A stretch of 64,000 nucleotides of DNA, from the NCBI GenBank assembly GCA_905331475.1, contig CAJNYU010002403.1, positions 1-64,000 of the forward strand. Direction: 5' to 3'. The notes below the pieces were generated by a model that was given only the letters and a program-made list of their open reading frames with translations, was not told the DNA's origin and ran no database searches. How positions within the stretch are numbered: position 1 is the first letter of the stretch; the number at the start of each line of letters is the position of its first letter. A program made the translations under genes and the position numbers. Positions 1 to 7,926 of the stretch are shown here, one piece after another. Source of the DNA: Rotaria socialis. Its lineage: Eukaryota > Rotifera > Eurotatoria > Philodinida > Philodinidae.

Positions 1-455
1 TGTCTTGTTTTAGTCATTAATTTAGCAATTCAGCAGGACATTTTATTCAACAATTTTTTTCCTTCTAATATTTATTTAGATAATTCAGAATTCGGACTGA
101 CGGTGTACTTAAAAAATAGAATAATCTTTACGAACATGCAACAGTTTATATTAGCCTAGGAACAGTCCTTCTAGCTATCATTAAAGGCATTTTCGGGTAG
201 TGAGAATCAGTTTCCATCAAGTGATTTCTGCACGCACCGTATATGGAAGGCACCCATTTGCGTTTTAGAATATATACATAGAAATAAGGCTTACTGTATT
301 ATGGACTGCCGTCAAGACGCCAGTTTGATTTTTAATAGTATTATAAGTGTCTCTAATGTTCGAATCTAACTTTCTTCTCCCTTTTTTACAATAATTTCCC
401 CTGCTATGGACTAGTCCAGATGGGGGTAAACGAATAAACAGACCAGTCTATATGA
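1..455. other. Non-coding flank left of the Penelope-like element
   Basis: No open reading frame of useful length and no recognisable motif is seen before the tandem repeats. The sequence becomes rich in ACTAGTC/GACCAGTC palindromic words from about 408 onward, which look like degenerate outliers of the tandem array that follows. Confidence 0.5.
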
Positions 456-645
456 ATAAAAGGATATACGGACTAGTCAGAACATAATGTTCTGGAATAT
501 CTTGGACCGGCCACCGGGTAAAAGGACATACGGACTAGTCAGAGCGATGCTCTGGAATATCTTGGACCAGTCCAGACGGGGGAAAGGACATACGGACTAG
601 TCACAATAGATATGGAAGACATATTAGACTAGACTTGACGGGTAT
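456..645 (+). repeat. Three ~62-bp tandem repeats with internal hairpins
   Basis: Three copies of a roughly 62-bp unit begin with AAAAGGATATACGGACTAG or close variants, at about 456, 519 and 582; the third is the most diverged. Units 1 and 2 each hold a small hairpin (478-494 and 540-554). The stem differs between them but stays paired: AGAAC/GTTCT in one, AGAGC/GCTCT in the other. This compensatory change suggests a structured RNA. The array lies directly upstream of the first reading frame of the retroelement, so it may be its 5' untranslated or pseudo-LTR region. That role is inferred from position. Confidence 0.6.
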
Positions 646-666
646 AGCAGACTTTTCTGACTAGTC

Positions 667-1368
667 ATGTCGCCCGTCCTCCCTATTTTTTGCTCACTTT
701 GGCTGTTGCATGAAAGCGATCTAATGTTGCAGGAGGGTCAACATGACACAGTAGAAGTGATACCACCAACACAGATACATGGTGAAGAATCAACAGATAT
801 TGACAATAAAAAGCCTAGATGTCATGGAAATAAGAAATTACAACGCTTCAAACGAAAATGGAGAACACGTGACTTGAATGAAGAAGAAATTGCGACATTG
901 ATTAATATAAGAAGCCATGATACATTTGAGCAATCATTAAACGAGTCAATGATGAATGATGAAATTGCAGCGTTCAACAAACGAAAAAGAAGCTCATCAA
1001 AACAAAAACTATCGAACAAATCTTTAATATCAATGAACCAGTCATCCATATCACAAGGAGTTTAAAAAAAAATGAAGAATGCTCAGACTGAAACGAAATC
1101 ACCTATTGATAATAATAGCGATCGCTTGAATGAAAATGATGATATTTCTTTTTATAAGCCATCGCGGTACTTGAAGATGCCACGAAAGTTTCTTTTGAAT
1201 TCATCAAGTCTTCAATTAAATTGCTCTATAAAAAGAAAAAAAGAACAGCGATTTACACTTTCACGACTTGAACTATTTGACAAACAATTTTGTATTCATC
1301 AGATTCATCATTTATATGAAAAGTATTTGGATTTTGGTCTACAGTATCAGATCTGGCCGGTCAGTTGA
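667..1368 (+). pseudogene. N-terminal part of the Penelope-like polyprotein
   Basis: Two stretches in the same frame (667-1065 and 1072-1368) are separated only by a TAA at 1063-1065, followed by a run of nine A. The first carries CHGNKKLQRFKRKWR (about residues 52-66), a basic motif I associate with the N-terminal region of Athena-type Penelope elements. The second carries SRYLKMPRKFLLNSSSLQLN, resembling the segment before the RT core. The stop may be a real lesion or a sequencing error. Continuation into the RT (1433 onward) needs a splice or a frame change: a 37-bp GT-AG interval from about 1361 ending CAATAG would keep the frame open but is unusually short. Function: RNA-binding or accessory region of the retroelement protein, inferred. 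Confidence 0.6.
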
Positions 1369-1432
1369 ATCTACTTTGTTTCAGCTCATACAATAGTATT
1401 ACTTTCATTTACGGGATGATATAGTTCAAATA

Positions 1433-3402
1433 ATGGAATCAAATGAAAGTGATAAGATCCAGAAATCACTAGAAGAATATTTGATACTGTTGAAAAACAG
1501 AATCAATCAGCATGAAAACGAATTAATGATACAGTTATCGTCTTGTCCGACTACATTACATNTATCTAAACATATATCGAATACGAAAAGAATTCAAACT
1601 AATGAAATCGATTCAACATAGACTAAAGAAAGGAAACTATATTCTTCGCGAGACAGATAAAAGTGGAATTTTTCATATTGGCAATTCAGTTGATTATGAA
1701 AAGAAAGCAGAAGCTTATCGACAAAAAACTGGCGCTTATACTGCATTAGATTCTAATCCGTTATGGAGTGTATTTGATAAAGTTATTCTTTTACTCAATG
1801 ATCTTCGTTCAAAACAAATATATTCTATCGTGGCAACTAGATAAAATGATGCCGAAGCGAGAAAAAATTCAGTTAGCTTATTTAAATTTCATTCCTAAGC
1901 CTCACAAGGTAATTCATTTCTAATTTTCCTTACTTATCTTTCTTACACGCATTTTACTAGACAGGAACACCATTGAGGCCTATTGTATCATCAATGAATA
2001 TGCCAACGACAGGAATCTCAAAGTTTTTGGATAAAATAATACGACCGATATTTGATAAACACGCGCGTTCAATCACAATTATTGACGGAGTTGATTTGAT
2101 TCATCGTTTAGAAGCATACATAACAAATGGGCATCTCATACCAAAAACTTATTTGTGTACGTTTGATATTACAGATTTATATACGATGTTACCACAAGAA
2201 GAATCACTTGATATTCTAATTGTATTTCTCCTTCAACATGGCTATCAAAAGCTTCAAAATATTCCAATTGATATTATTCGAAAGTTAGCTCTTATCGTCA
2301 TTAAAGAAAACATTTTTGTTTATGAGAAGAAATTCTATCGGCAAGTCATTGGTGGTGCGATGGGCTCAGCATTTACTTTAACACTAGCTAATATTTTCAT
2401 GTGGAAATGGCACAAACAACTTGTTCATCGACTAAAAGTATCCGATGAAACCTATGGACGGTATTTAACATGGTTCATAAAAGAATATTTTGTGCATATA
2501 ATGTCTCATTTTTAGATATGTTGATGATATTTTCTTTACGTCAAACGACTCACTAGAATATATCGACCAAATGTTAGATGAAGCTAATAACTTTCATCCA
2601 AACATTAAACTGATGCGACAAATTGGTAGAAGTGTTCCATTTCTTGATGTACTCATTGAGAACAGAAAGCGCACTTTAACAACTTCAGTGTATCATAAAG
2701 AAGCAGCTGACTCGTATGTCGTACCATTTGGATCAGATCACCCTGATCATGTTTTCCGAAACACTGCTGACACTGCTATTACGAGAGCAGTTCGTTATTC
2801 AACAATCTTATCTCAATTCGAAGAAGAAATACGACAAATGAAACTCATGTTTCTCTATAATGGGTGAGTTTCCTGTATTCATTCATGTTTTTAATTCTTT
2901 GTATGTGACTTGTAGGTACCCGCCAAAACATATCGATTGGCGACTTACTACATTATTCAGCAAATACTTATCCAAGAATTTCATTTTGCCGATGCTCCAT
3001 GACTCTAATGAGTTCGGTTATTTACGTCATGAGCTATTGACAACATCAACAGATAAAATATATAATAGAACAGCCAAAAGCTCAACTGCCGATCAAACCA
3101 GTGACAAAAATATGCAAAATCAATTTGTGCAACCTACAGACAACAAAGAAATAACAAAAAGAAAAAGTCTCATCATTCATAAAAGACATGAGCAAAGACT
3201 CACCCAAAATCAACATCATATTCAAGAATTGTGGATGCGTACTTTTCATGGAACCGACGTCACCAATACTGCTCTAATTGTCGGTACCTGTTTGAATCGC
3301 AACTTGAAACAAGAACTGATGCCCAAGATGATCAAATCTAATCGACGAGCGGCAATCAGCCAAGAGACCACAACGCAACATGAGACTGGTAAACAAACAT
3401 AA
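1433..3402 (+). pseudogene. Penelope-like reverse transcriptase with three short introns
   Basis: RT of a Penelope-like element, copying element RNA onto telomere ends. Segments are 1433-1908, 1961-2460, 2516-2863 and 2916-3402. Three GT-AG introns (1909-1960, 2461-2515, 2864-2915; 52-55 bp) restore the frame exactly: they join PKPHK to TGTPLRPIVS, join YGR to YVDDIFF, and complete the NGYPPKHIDW segment. Visible motifs: LRETDKSGIFHIG near the N-terminus, RPIVSS, the first catalytic Asp in CTFDITDLYTMLP, GGAMGSAFTLTLANIFM, and YVDD with the catalytic Asp pair, the last formed only after splicing. The frame changes at the ambiguous base N1562: the 1433 frame runs into a stop at 1619 while the RT frame (visible from 1602) is open back to about 1563. 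This may be an assembly indel rather than a mutation. No endonuclease domain follows. Confidence 0.85.
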
Positions 3403-3601
3403 AACCTTCAAGCAAAACTAACCAGCCAATAACTTAAGTCATTCGGAATTTTACGCTGTGATTTAAAAATAAACAAAACATATCTCAATTGAAAATAACG
3501 CATGAAATGTAACAGTACATCATAAAAATAAACAAATATGCAACTAACGCACAAAATACCATCGCCCAAATAGCTCCTTCTACAGAAGCATCCTCACGAA
3601 T

Positions 3602-3952
3602 GTGCATATGATTCCACTCAAACAACATTCTCTTAAAATGATCTCATCATTCACATTTCCGAAAAACCATAAGATCATACCATTACAGAAACCTAAATTA
3701 ACAGCTTCCGTATCCCATACAGCTACCTATAAGGCACAAGCAATCACACACCACCTTCAACGAAGTCGAGAAAAGAAATATATGCTATACGGAGATCAAT
3801 CCCTCCTAACGAAACAGATTCTCAAATACTTTCCCCATGCTAATCAAACACACTCTTTCACAACGGCATCTACTTTTGTCTTGAATTTTCTTGAAATATT
3901 CGGGATAGAAATACAGATTAAGTATCTAATTTGTGATTTTCGAATCATCTGA
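3602..3952 (+). CDS. Unassigned small reading frame in the 3' part of the retroelement
   Basis: A 116-residue reading frame starting MHMIPLKQHS lies between the RT and the hammerhead motif. It is Lys/His/Thr-rich at first and ends in a hydrophobic stretch. I recognise no domain. It could be an accessory reading frame of the element or a chance frame in its 3' untranslated region; nothing in the sequence decides between these. Confidence 0.2.
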   Translation: MHMIPLKQHSLKMISSFTFPKNHKIIPLQKPKLTASVSHTATYKAQAITHHLQRSREKKYMLYGDQSLLTKQILKYFPHANQTHSFTTASTFVLNFLEIFGIEIQIKYLICDFRII

Positions 3953-3967
3953 ATAGTTATAAAGATG

Positions 3968-4018
3968 AAACTACCTGATGAGACCCTTAAGCAAGATCGA
4001 AAAGCGTCGTAGTATGCT
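3968..4018 (+). ncRNA. Hammerhead ribozyme motif, degenerate (type I, minimal stem III)
   Basis: Core CTGATGA at 3975-3981, stem II/loop 3982-3998, GAAA at 3999-4002, a tiny stem III, and cleavage triplet GTA at 4009-4011. Stem I forms between AAACTAC (3968-3974) and GTATGCT (4012-4018) with one bulged T. Compared with the copy at 5661-5710, stem II has a C/A mismatch and stem III has an A/G mismatch, so activity is doubtful. Hammerheads with a 1-2 bp stem III are known in the pseudo-LTRs of Penelope-like elements, and this one sits between the RT and the terminal telomere repeats, where such a motif is expected. Confidence 0.7.
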
Positions 4019-4023
4019 AAAAA

Positions 4024-4045
4024 CCACACCCACACTCCACACCCT
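4024..4045 (+). repeat. C-rich telomere repeats (CCCACA type) at the retroelement 3' end
   Basis: The tract CCACACCCACACTCCACACC is the complement of the bdelloid telomere repeat TGTGGG. C-rich polarity downstream of a plus-strand Penelope-like element is what target-primed insertion onto a G-rich chromosome end produces. One degenerate unit (ACTCC) is present. Confidence 0.75.
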
Positions 4046-4059
4046 CGCAAACATTTGAA

Positions 4060-4425
4060 ACGTTTACTAGAATTCTAAGCTCGATTTGTATATTTTGATT
4101 TCTTACATTATTCTTGTCTTTGCCTATTATTTCATTATGTTTTACATTTATCTTTTATTTACTCATTTTTACCTTTTAGTTTTTATTGTAAATGCAGTGC
4201 CCTGAAGAGTGTTTCAAATTTTAAAATAGAAATAAACATGAAGCGCGTCGACGAAAATAATTTTATTCTGGATTTACTCAATTAATTTAGAATTAAAATA
4301 ATTATTAGATTTAACTCTAAAAGTTTAAAAATTCGACTATAAAATCGGTTACTGAAAAGTAAAAGCTGAGATTAGCAGATTGATTTGTGTTTTCGTTAAA
4401 GCATAGATTGATCTGTTTCCGTATT
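4060..4425 (+). repeat. Dispersed repeat, copy 1 (partner at 14340-14640)
   Basis: A T-rich stretch leads to TTGTAAATGCAGTGCCCTGAAG, then a segment with GAATAAA-like words, then TTCGACTATAAAATCGG and GATTGATTTGTG. The same order of diverged words occurs at 14340-14640 (TTGCAAATGCAGAGTACTGAT, TTCGACTAAGCCAATTG, GTTGATTTGTATT). Class unknown; no coding is seen. It may be a solo pseudo-LTR or an untranslated region carried by both loci. Confidence 0.45.
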
Positions 4426-4570
4426 GAGTATCTAAATAACTCGTAATTATAAAAGATAGCGAGACTATCAGAACTTTTTACAACTGAAGAGAATAGTCGA
4501 TCTAACCTTTCTTGAATCTGAATTGGAATAAGAAGATCAAAAAGAAAAAAAGAAAAAATCGCATTAAGAT

Positions 4571-5401
4571 TTATTCCATTTCTAATCCCAATTTTTTCAT
4601 ATATGCTATTGTTCTCTCATCTGGCTCCAAGTTTGTACCGTTGAATAGATTGGTAATCGTATCTGCAAATACAATAAAGTTCCAATTATGATCATTGTTC
4701 ATGTGATGATGTATGAAATGCTTTTTGACGACTTGATCCCCGGCATTTGACAATAACCACCGAAAGTACCAAGGAATTTTTTTTCGTCGAGAAACATCAG
4801 ACATATGCAGATACTTATGATAAATAGTGGAAAGAGGTAATAGTAATGAAGGAAGTAGATAAGTAAGGAGAGACCATGGTTGGTCATGCCAGAATACCAG
4901 TCCACAATATGGCAGAGGGGTGAAAATAAGCAGTGCATATTGAGAAATGAGTCCATAAATATTTGCGCCCATGCCCATGGAAGAATTCAGTAAGGACGCT
5001 GTGTTTTTGGGATACTGTTGTAGTGTTTTAAGTCGGAGATGCTCTGAACATTCTCCATGCTCACCAATATGTTTCGTGTCGATGATAACATGTTTGTGAT
5101 GAGCTAACCAATGTTGAGCATAGAAGGGATGGAATATGGAGTTGAAAAACTTCATGACTTGGTTGTGAAGCAGGATGAATGGATTTCGAGTTGTGACATC
5201 CGGTATGTGTGTCTCCTTTGATACTTTCCAGTGTCCATGAAATATGTATTTATGTATGACCAGTTCCCCGATTGCTATGTTGACGAATCCCAACAAGAAA
5301 GCAGCAACGGACCCTCTGAATGATATGGCGACAATCAAAAGCAAGAGATGTGTTAAGCTTAGATTCATTGTAGTTACTCCAGTGGGTTTAGTCCAATACA
5401 C
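4571..5401 (-). CDS. Fatty acid hydroxylase/sterol desaturase superfamily membrane protein
   Basis: A 276-residue single-exon protein, apparently intact. It has four histidine clusters typical of membrane di-iron hydroxylases: HKYIFHGH (residues 50-57), HWLAHHKH (97-104), HKYLH (195-199) and HFIHHHMNNDHNWN (228-241). Hydrophobic segments lie at about 14-47, 145-170 and 178-194, so the enzyme probably sits in the ER membrane and oxidises a lipid acyl chain or sterol; the substrate cannot be read from the sequence. A second Met at residue 12 is an alternative start. It stands alone between two telomere-repeat tracts (4024-4045 and 5713-5770), so it may be a subtelomeric or element-borne gene. 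No close animal counterpart is recognised by eye; acquisition by transfer is possible. Confidence 0.75.
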   Translation of the reverse strand: MYWTKPTGVTTMNLSLTHLLLLIVAISFRGSVAAFLLGFVNIAIGELVIHKYIFHGHWKVSKETHIPDVTTRNPFILLHNQVMKFFNSIFHPFYAQHWLAHHKHVIIDTKHIGEHGECSEHLRLKTLQQYPKNTASLLNSSMGMGANIYGLISQYALLIFTPLPYCGLVFWHDQPWSLLTYLLPSLLLPLSTIYHKYLHMSDVSRRKKIPWYFRWLLSNAGDQVVKKHFIHHHMNNDHNWNFIVFADTITNLFNGTNLEPDERTIAYMKKLGLEME

Positions 5402-5660
5402 ATACTGTAGGTAATCACGAACAGCAAAGAGATCAACTATATTAAAGAAAAATCTGCTGTTATCTTGTACTACGCAAGAAAAGAAAAAACACGAGCGAGT
5501 TTCTTTGACATTGCAATAAAAGCAGCAACGTTGTGATGCGCAAGAGAATTTTACTTATTCCACCATCATCATCACACAGATAACAGAAGTTAACAACACG
5601 AGAATGACAAAAGCACATAGAGAGAAAAAAGAGAAAGTCGCTTCTTTTCGGGGTGAGTCA

Positions 5661-5710
5661 AGCATACTACGGCGCGTTTCAACCTTACTTAAGGGTCTCA
5701 TCAGGTAGCT
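5661..5710 (-). ncRNA. Hammerhead ribozyme motif, well-formed (type I, minimal stem III)
   Basis: Read on the minus strand: stem I AGCTAC (5710-5705), core CTGATGA (5704-5698), stem II GACC/GGTT closing a nine-base loop (5697-5681), GAAA (5680-5677), stem III of two C-G pairs with a three-base loop, cleavage triplet GTA (5670-5668), then GTATGCT (5667-5661) closing stem I with one bulged T. All conserved core bases are present. It is a close copy of the motif at 3968-4018, on the opposite strand, and abuts telomere repeats (5713 onward). It is probably the 5' pseudo-LTR remnant of a second, minus-strand Penelope-like element. Confidence 0.8.
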
Positions 5711-5712
5711 AT

Positions 5713-5770
5713 GAGGGTGTGGGGTGTGGGTGTAGAGTAGGGGAGATAAGACACCCACACCCACACCCTC
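5713..5770. repeat. Head-to-head interstitial telomere repeats
   Basis: A G-rich tract with GTGTGGGGTGTGGGTGT (5713-5733), a 17-bp spacer, then a C-rich tract ACACCCACACCCACACCC (5751-5770). G-strand followed by C-strand is the polarity of two chromosome ends joined to each other. It is flanked on the left by the minus-strand hammerhead and on the right by what looks like truncated coding sequence. Confidence 0.75.
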
Positions 5771-5994
5771 AAGAAGAACTTGCAACCAACATAAAGATCA
5801 TATTGAATTCAGATGATGAGAACTCACCTGAAGACGACGAGGAAGAAGATCTACCATCTATTTCAGCAAGTGAAAAATATCGATTTGATGGAATGAGAGT
5901 AATTAATTCAGTTTCTCCTGCATTATCTGACTCCTATTTTTCTGTTGATATCGATGGAGAAAAAAAATATATTCACAAGCAAACCGCTTGCTGA
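5771..5994 (+). pseudogene. Acidic protein C-terminus cut off at telomere repeats
   Basis: About 74 codons are open from the edge of the C-rich telomere tract to a TGA at 5992-5994. The peptide has an acidic stretch (SDDENSPEDDEEEDLPS) followed by KYRFDGMRVINS. No domain is recognised. An upstream open frame runs through the telomere repeats and is unlikely to be real coding, so the true 5' part was probably lost at the junction. Confidence 0.4.
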
Positions 5995-6530
5995 CTTTTA
6001 ACTGATAGTAAGGATAATTTATCAGCTGATCGCTTAAAGAGAGTTCAACAGTCCGGTTGATAAATAAACGAAAAAAGTTCATACACTAGACTGGACTAGC
6101 TCATTATAATTGTTTCTTATTTCATTACACTTTGTCAAGCAGATATATTTTTTCTCATTTCATTTCTTTATTGTTTATTGTTTATTGTTAGTTTTTCTTT
6201 TTTTTAAATAAAACGAACATAAATTAAATTACTCTATTATTCCAGTTGACTTGATATCCATCTTATTTGGTGACGTGTCTAGACTTCTGGCGATGATAAA
6301 TTTTCTTCTATCTACTGTATTTTGCATGTACATTAAACTGAGATGATGAAAAACCTAATTTGGTAAAGTATCCTTCGTTGGTATCAATTTATTGATATGT
6401 AATATATTATTAGAAGTTTATAAATACTAAAAGAATCCTGAAAATCGAATGGAAATCAAGAAATCCCAACAGGAATCCATTCGGAATCCCATTGGAATCC
6501 GGGAATCCTGAATCTGCCTTTCCCCCCTTG
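5995..6530. other. Non-coding; T-rich tract and GGAATCC-rich repeat
   Basis: No coding seen. 6115-6210 is a T-rich stretch with TTTATTG repeated. 6430-6520 holds several GGAATCC/GAATCC words and ends in CCCCCCTTGA just before the truncated glycosidase. The word CCCCCTTG recurs at the edge of a repeat at 57660-57680, so both may be ends of a related small element. Confidence 0.35.
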
Positions 6531-7407
6531 ACATAAAGTCAATTTACGTGTTCTTCTTAAACCACTTGTAGTCTGTAGCGGCAAGTGTATATTTATTAAT
6601 ATTCTACCTGAAAATATTACAAGTTGGTTTTCCAGTTATGAACAAGTCATTTATAATCTATCGATTATGGCAGAAGAGCTTCAAATTGATGCATTATCTG
6701 TTGGATTAGAATTAATTAAAATTTCCAACCAAGACTATACACCGTATTGGACATCATTAATTCGAAATATTCGTGCAGGAGGCTACTCAGGATTATTAAC
6801 TTATTGCTCAATATTCTATCCAATTGAAACCCAACATATTGGCTTTTGGGATGAACTTGGCTTTATTGGTATGGATTTTTATCTACCTCTTCTTAACATA
6901 ACAAATGATAGTAGCGTACCTTCGTATCAAGATATGGTTAGAAGATTTTCTCATTATTTTCAATATTTTAAATCATGGCTAAGTGATCAATCAGTCAATG
7001 TCACATCGAAACCGGTCGTTTTTACTGAAGTTGGATATCCAAGCTCATTGTCTGGACTTGCTATTCCATCTGGAGATCCATCCGCTCAATGCGTTGGTAA
7101 TTACAGCACTAATTTTACATTACAAGATATGGCATTTAAAGCACCTTTTCAAGCTCTTAACGAAAATAAAAATATCTATGATGGAACAATTATATTTTGG
7201 TGGGATAATCCTTCTTCAACGGATTTCTATGATGAAAAAGATTCCAATAATTGGGGATGTTCATGGACAGTTTGCGGTAAACCGGCTGAATGTACAATAG
7301 CAGAAGCTTTTGGTGGAACATGTTCAATGAATCAAAGTAATTCGACCAACATTAACAGTCTTATTAGAAAACTATTCATGATTCTTATATTACTTTATTC
7401 AATGTAA
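6531..7407 (+). pseudogene. GH113-like glycoside hydrolase, 5'-truncated
   Basis: The frame is open from 6531, well before the first Met at 6667. The extra residues match the family too (VNLRVLLKPL, then SWFSSYEQVIYNLSIMAEEL). It resembles GH113 TIM-barrel enzymes (beta-mannanase type): SVGLEL with the likely acid/base Glu, FWDELGFIGMDFYLPL, and VVFTEVGYPS with the likely nucleophile Glu. GTIIFWWDNPSSTDFY is near the end of the barrel. The C-terminus has four Cys and a hydrophobic tail (residues about 228-246 from Met 6667) that could be a GPI or membrane anchor. The first strands of the barrel and any signal peptide are missing; an in-frame TGA precedes the open stretch and the upstream DNA is repetitive. 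If an upstream exon exists the gene could still be functional. Confidence 0.6.
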
Positions 7408-7447
7408 AAGACTTATCTGAAGTTTTCTGTGACAATTTTTCCTATAT

Positions 7448-7710
7448 AGGTAGATTCGGTTTAAACTACTGTGGTCGATTGCAAAAATATTATGCGAGTG
7501 ATATTATTCCACATCTCATTGACAGAATACTCACATTTCTTTCGATTTATGTGTACGGTGAATGTAGAACGTGATAAGCATGAAGAATATCAAGAGGATC
7601 TTTTCATATCATATAATCCGCTTTATGGTTTCTCTGGGAAAATTCGACCTAAAAATAGAAGATTTTTTCTGAAGGACATACAAAGTACGACTAAATCTCA
7701 GATGAACTAG
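7448..7710 (+). pseudogene. Unassigned gene remnant in two frames
   Basis: After an intron-like AG at about 7449, one frame reads RFGLNYCGRLQKYYASD and continues to a stop near 7573. An overlapping frame then reads NVERDKHEEYQEDLFISYNP and ends at 7710. Both look like coding sequence split by a frameshift. I do not recognise the family. Confidence 0.3.
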
Positions 7711-7784
7711 TACTCCAGTGCTGAGATGGTTTTCTCAGTATTTTTAAATCATCACGTCTAAATCTGACACATTACCCATATGAT

Positions 7785-7925
7785 TCATTACGATGAAACT
7801 GCGGCGTAGTTACGCGTAATTATGATGAAAAAATCATAGTTACGCGTAACTGAGTCGCATTTTTTTGCAATTACGGATCAGAGTGCGATCATTTTTTCGT
7901 CAGCACTGCACTGCAACTGCTACAG
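7785..7925. repeat. Short palindromic element rich in AGTTACGCGTAA
   Basis: Contains AACTGCGGCGTAGTTACGCG and an inverted CATAGTTACGCGTAACTGAG, with GCGATC and GCAACTGC at its right edge. A related palindrome with GTCGCAGTT lies at 14651-14697. It is a probable miniature inverted-repeat element; ends not resolved. Confidence 0.4.
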
Positions 7926-7926
7926 G

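Larger units (their letters stand above)
456..4045 (+). mobile_element. Penelope-like (Athena-type) telomere-associated retroelement, decayed
   Basis: The layout is 5' tandem repeats, an N-terminal reading frame with the CHGNKKLQRF motif, a Penelope-like reverse transcriptase, a 3' region with a hammerhead-ribozyme motif (3968-4018), and C-rich telomere repeats (4024-4045). No GIY-YIG endonuclease is seen after the RT. That absence, the introns and the terminal CCCACA repeats are hallmarks of Athena elements of bdelloid rotifers, which prime on exposed telomere ends. The copy is damaged: an in-frame stop at 1063-1065 and a frame change at an ambiguous base (N, 1562). The left boundary is approximate. 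Confidence 0.8.

Noticed and set aside
667..3402. LINE or LTR retrotransposon
   Set aside because: Motif order (CHGNKKLQRF, LRETDKSG, GAMGS, YVDD with introns) and terminal telomere repeats fit Penelope-like elements; no integrase, protease, RNase H or apurinic endonuclease is seen.
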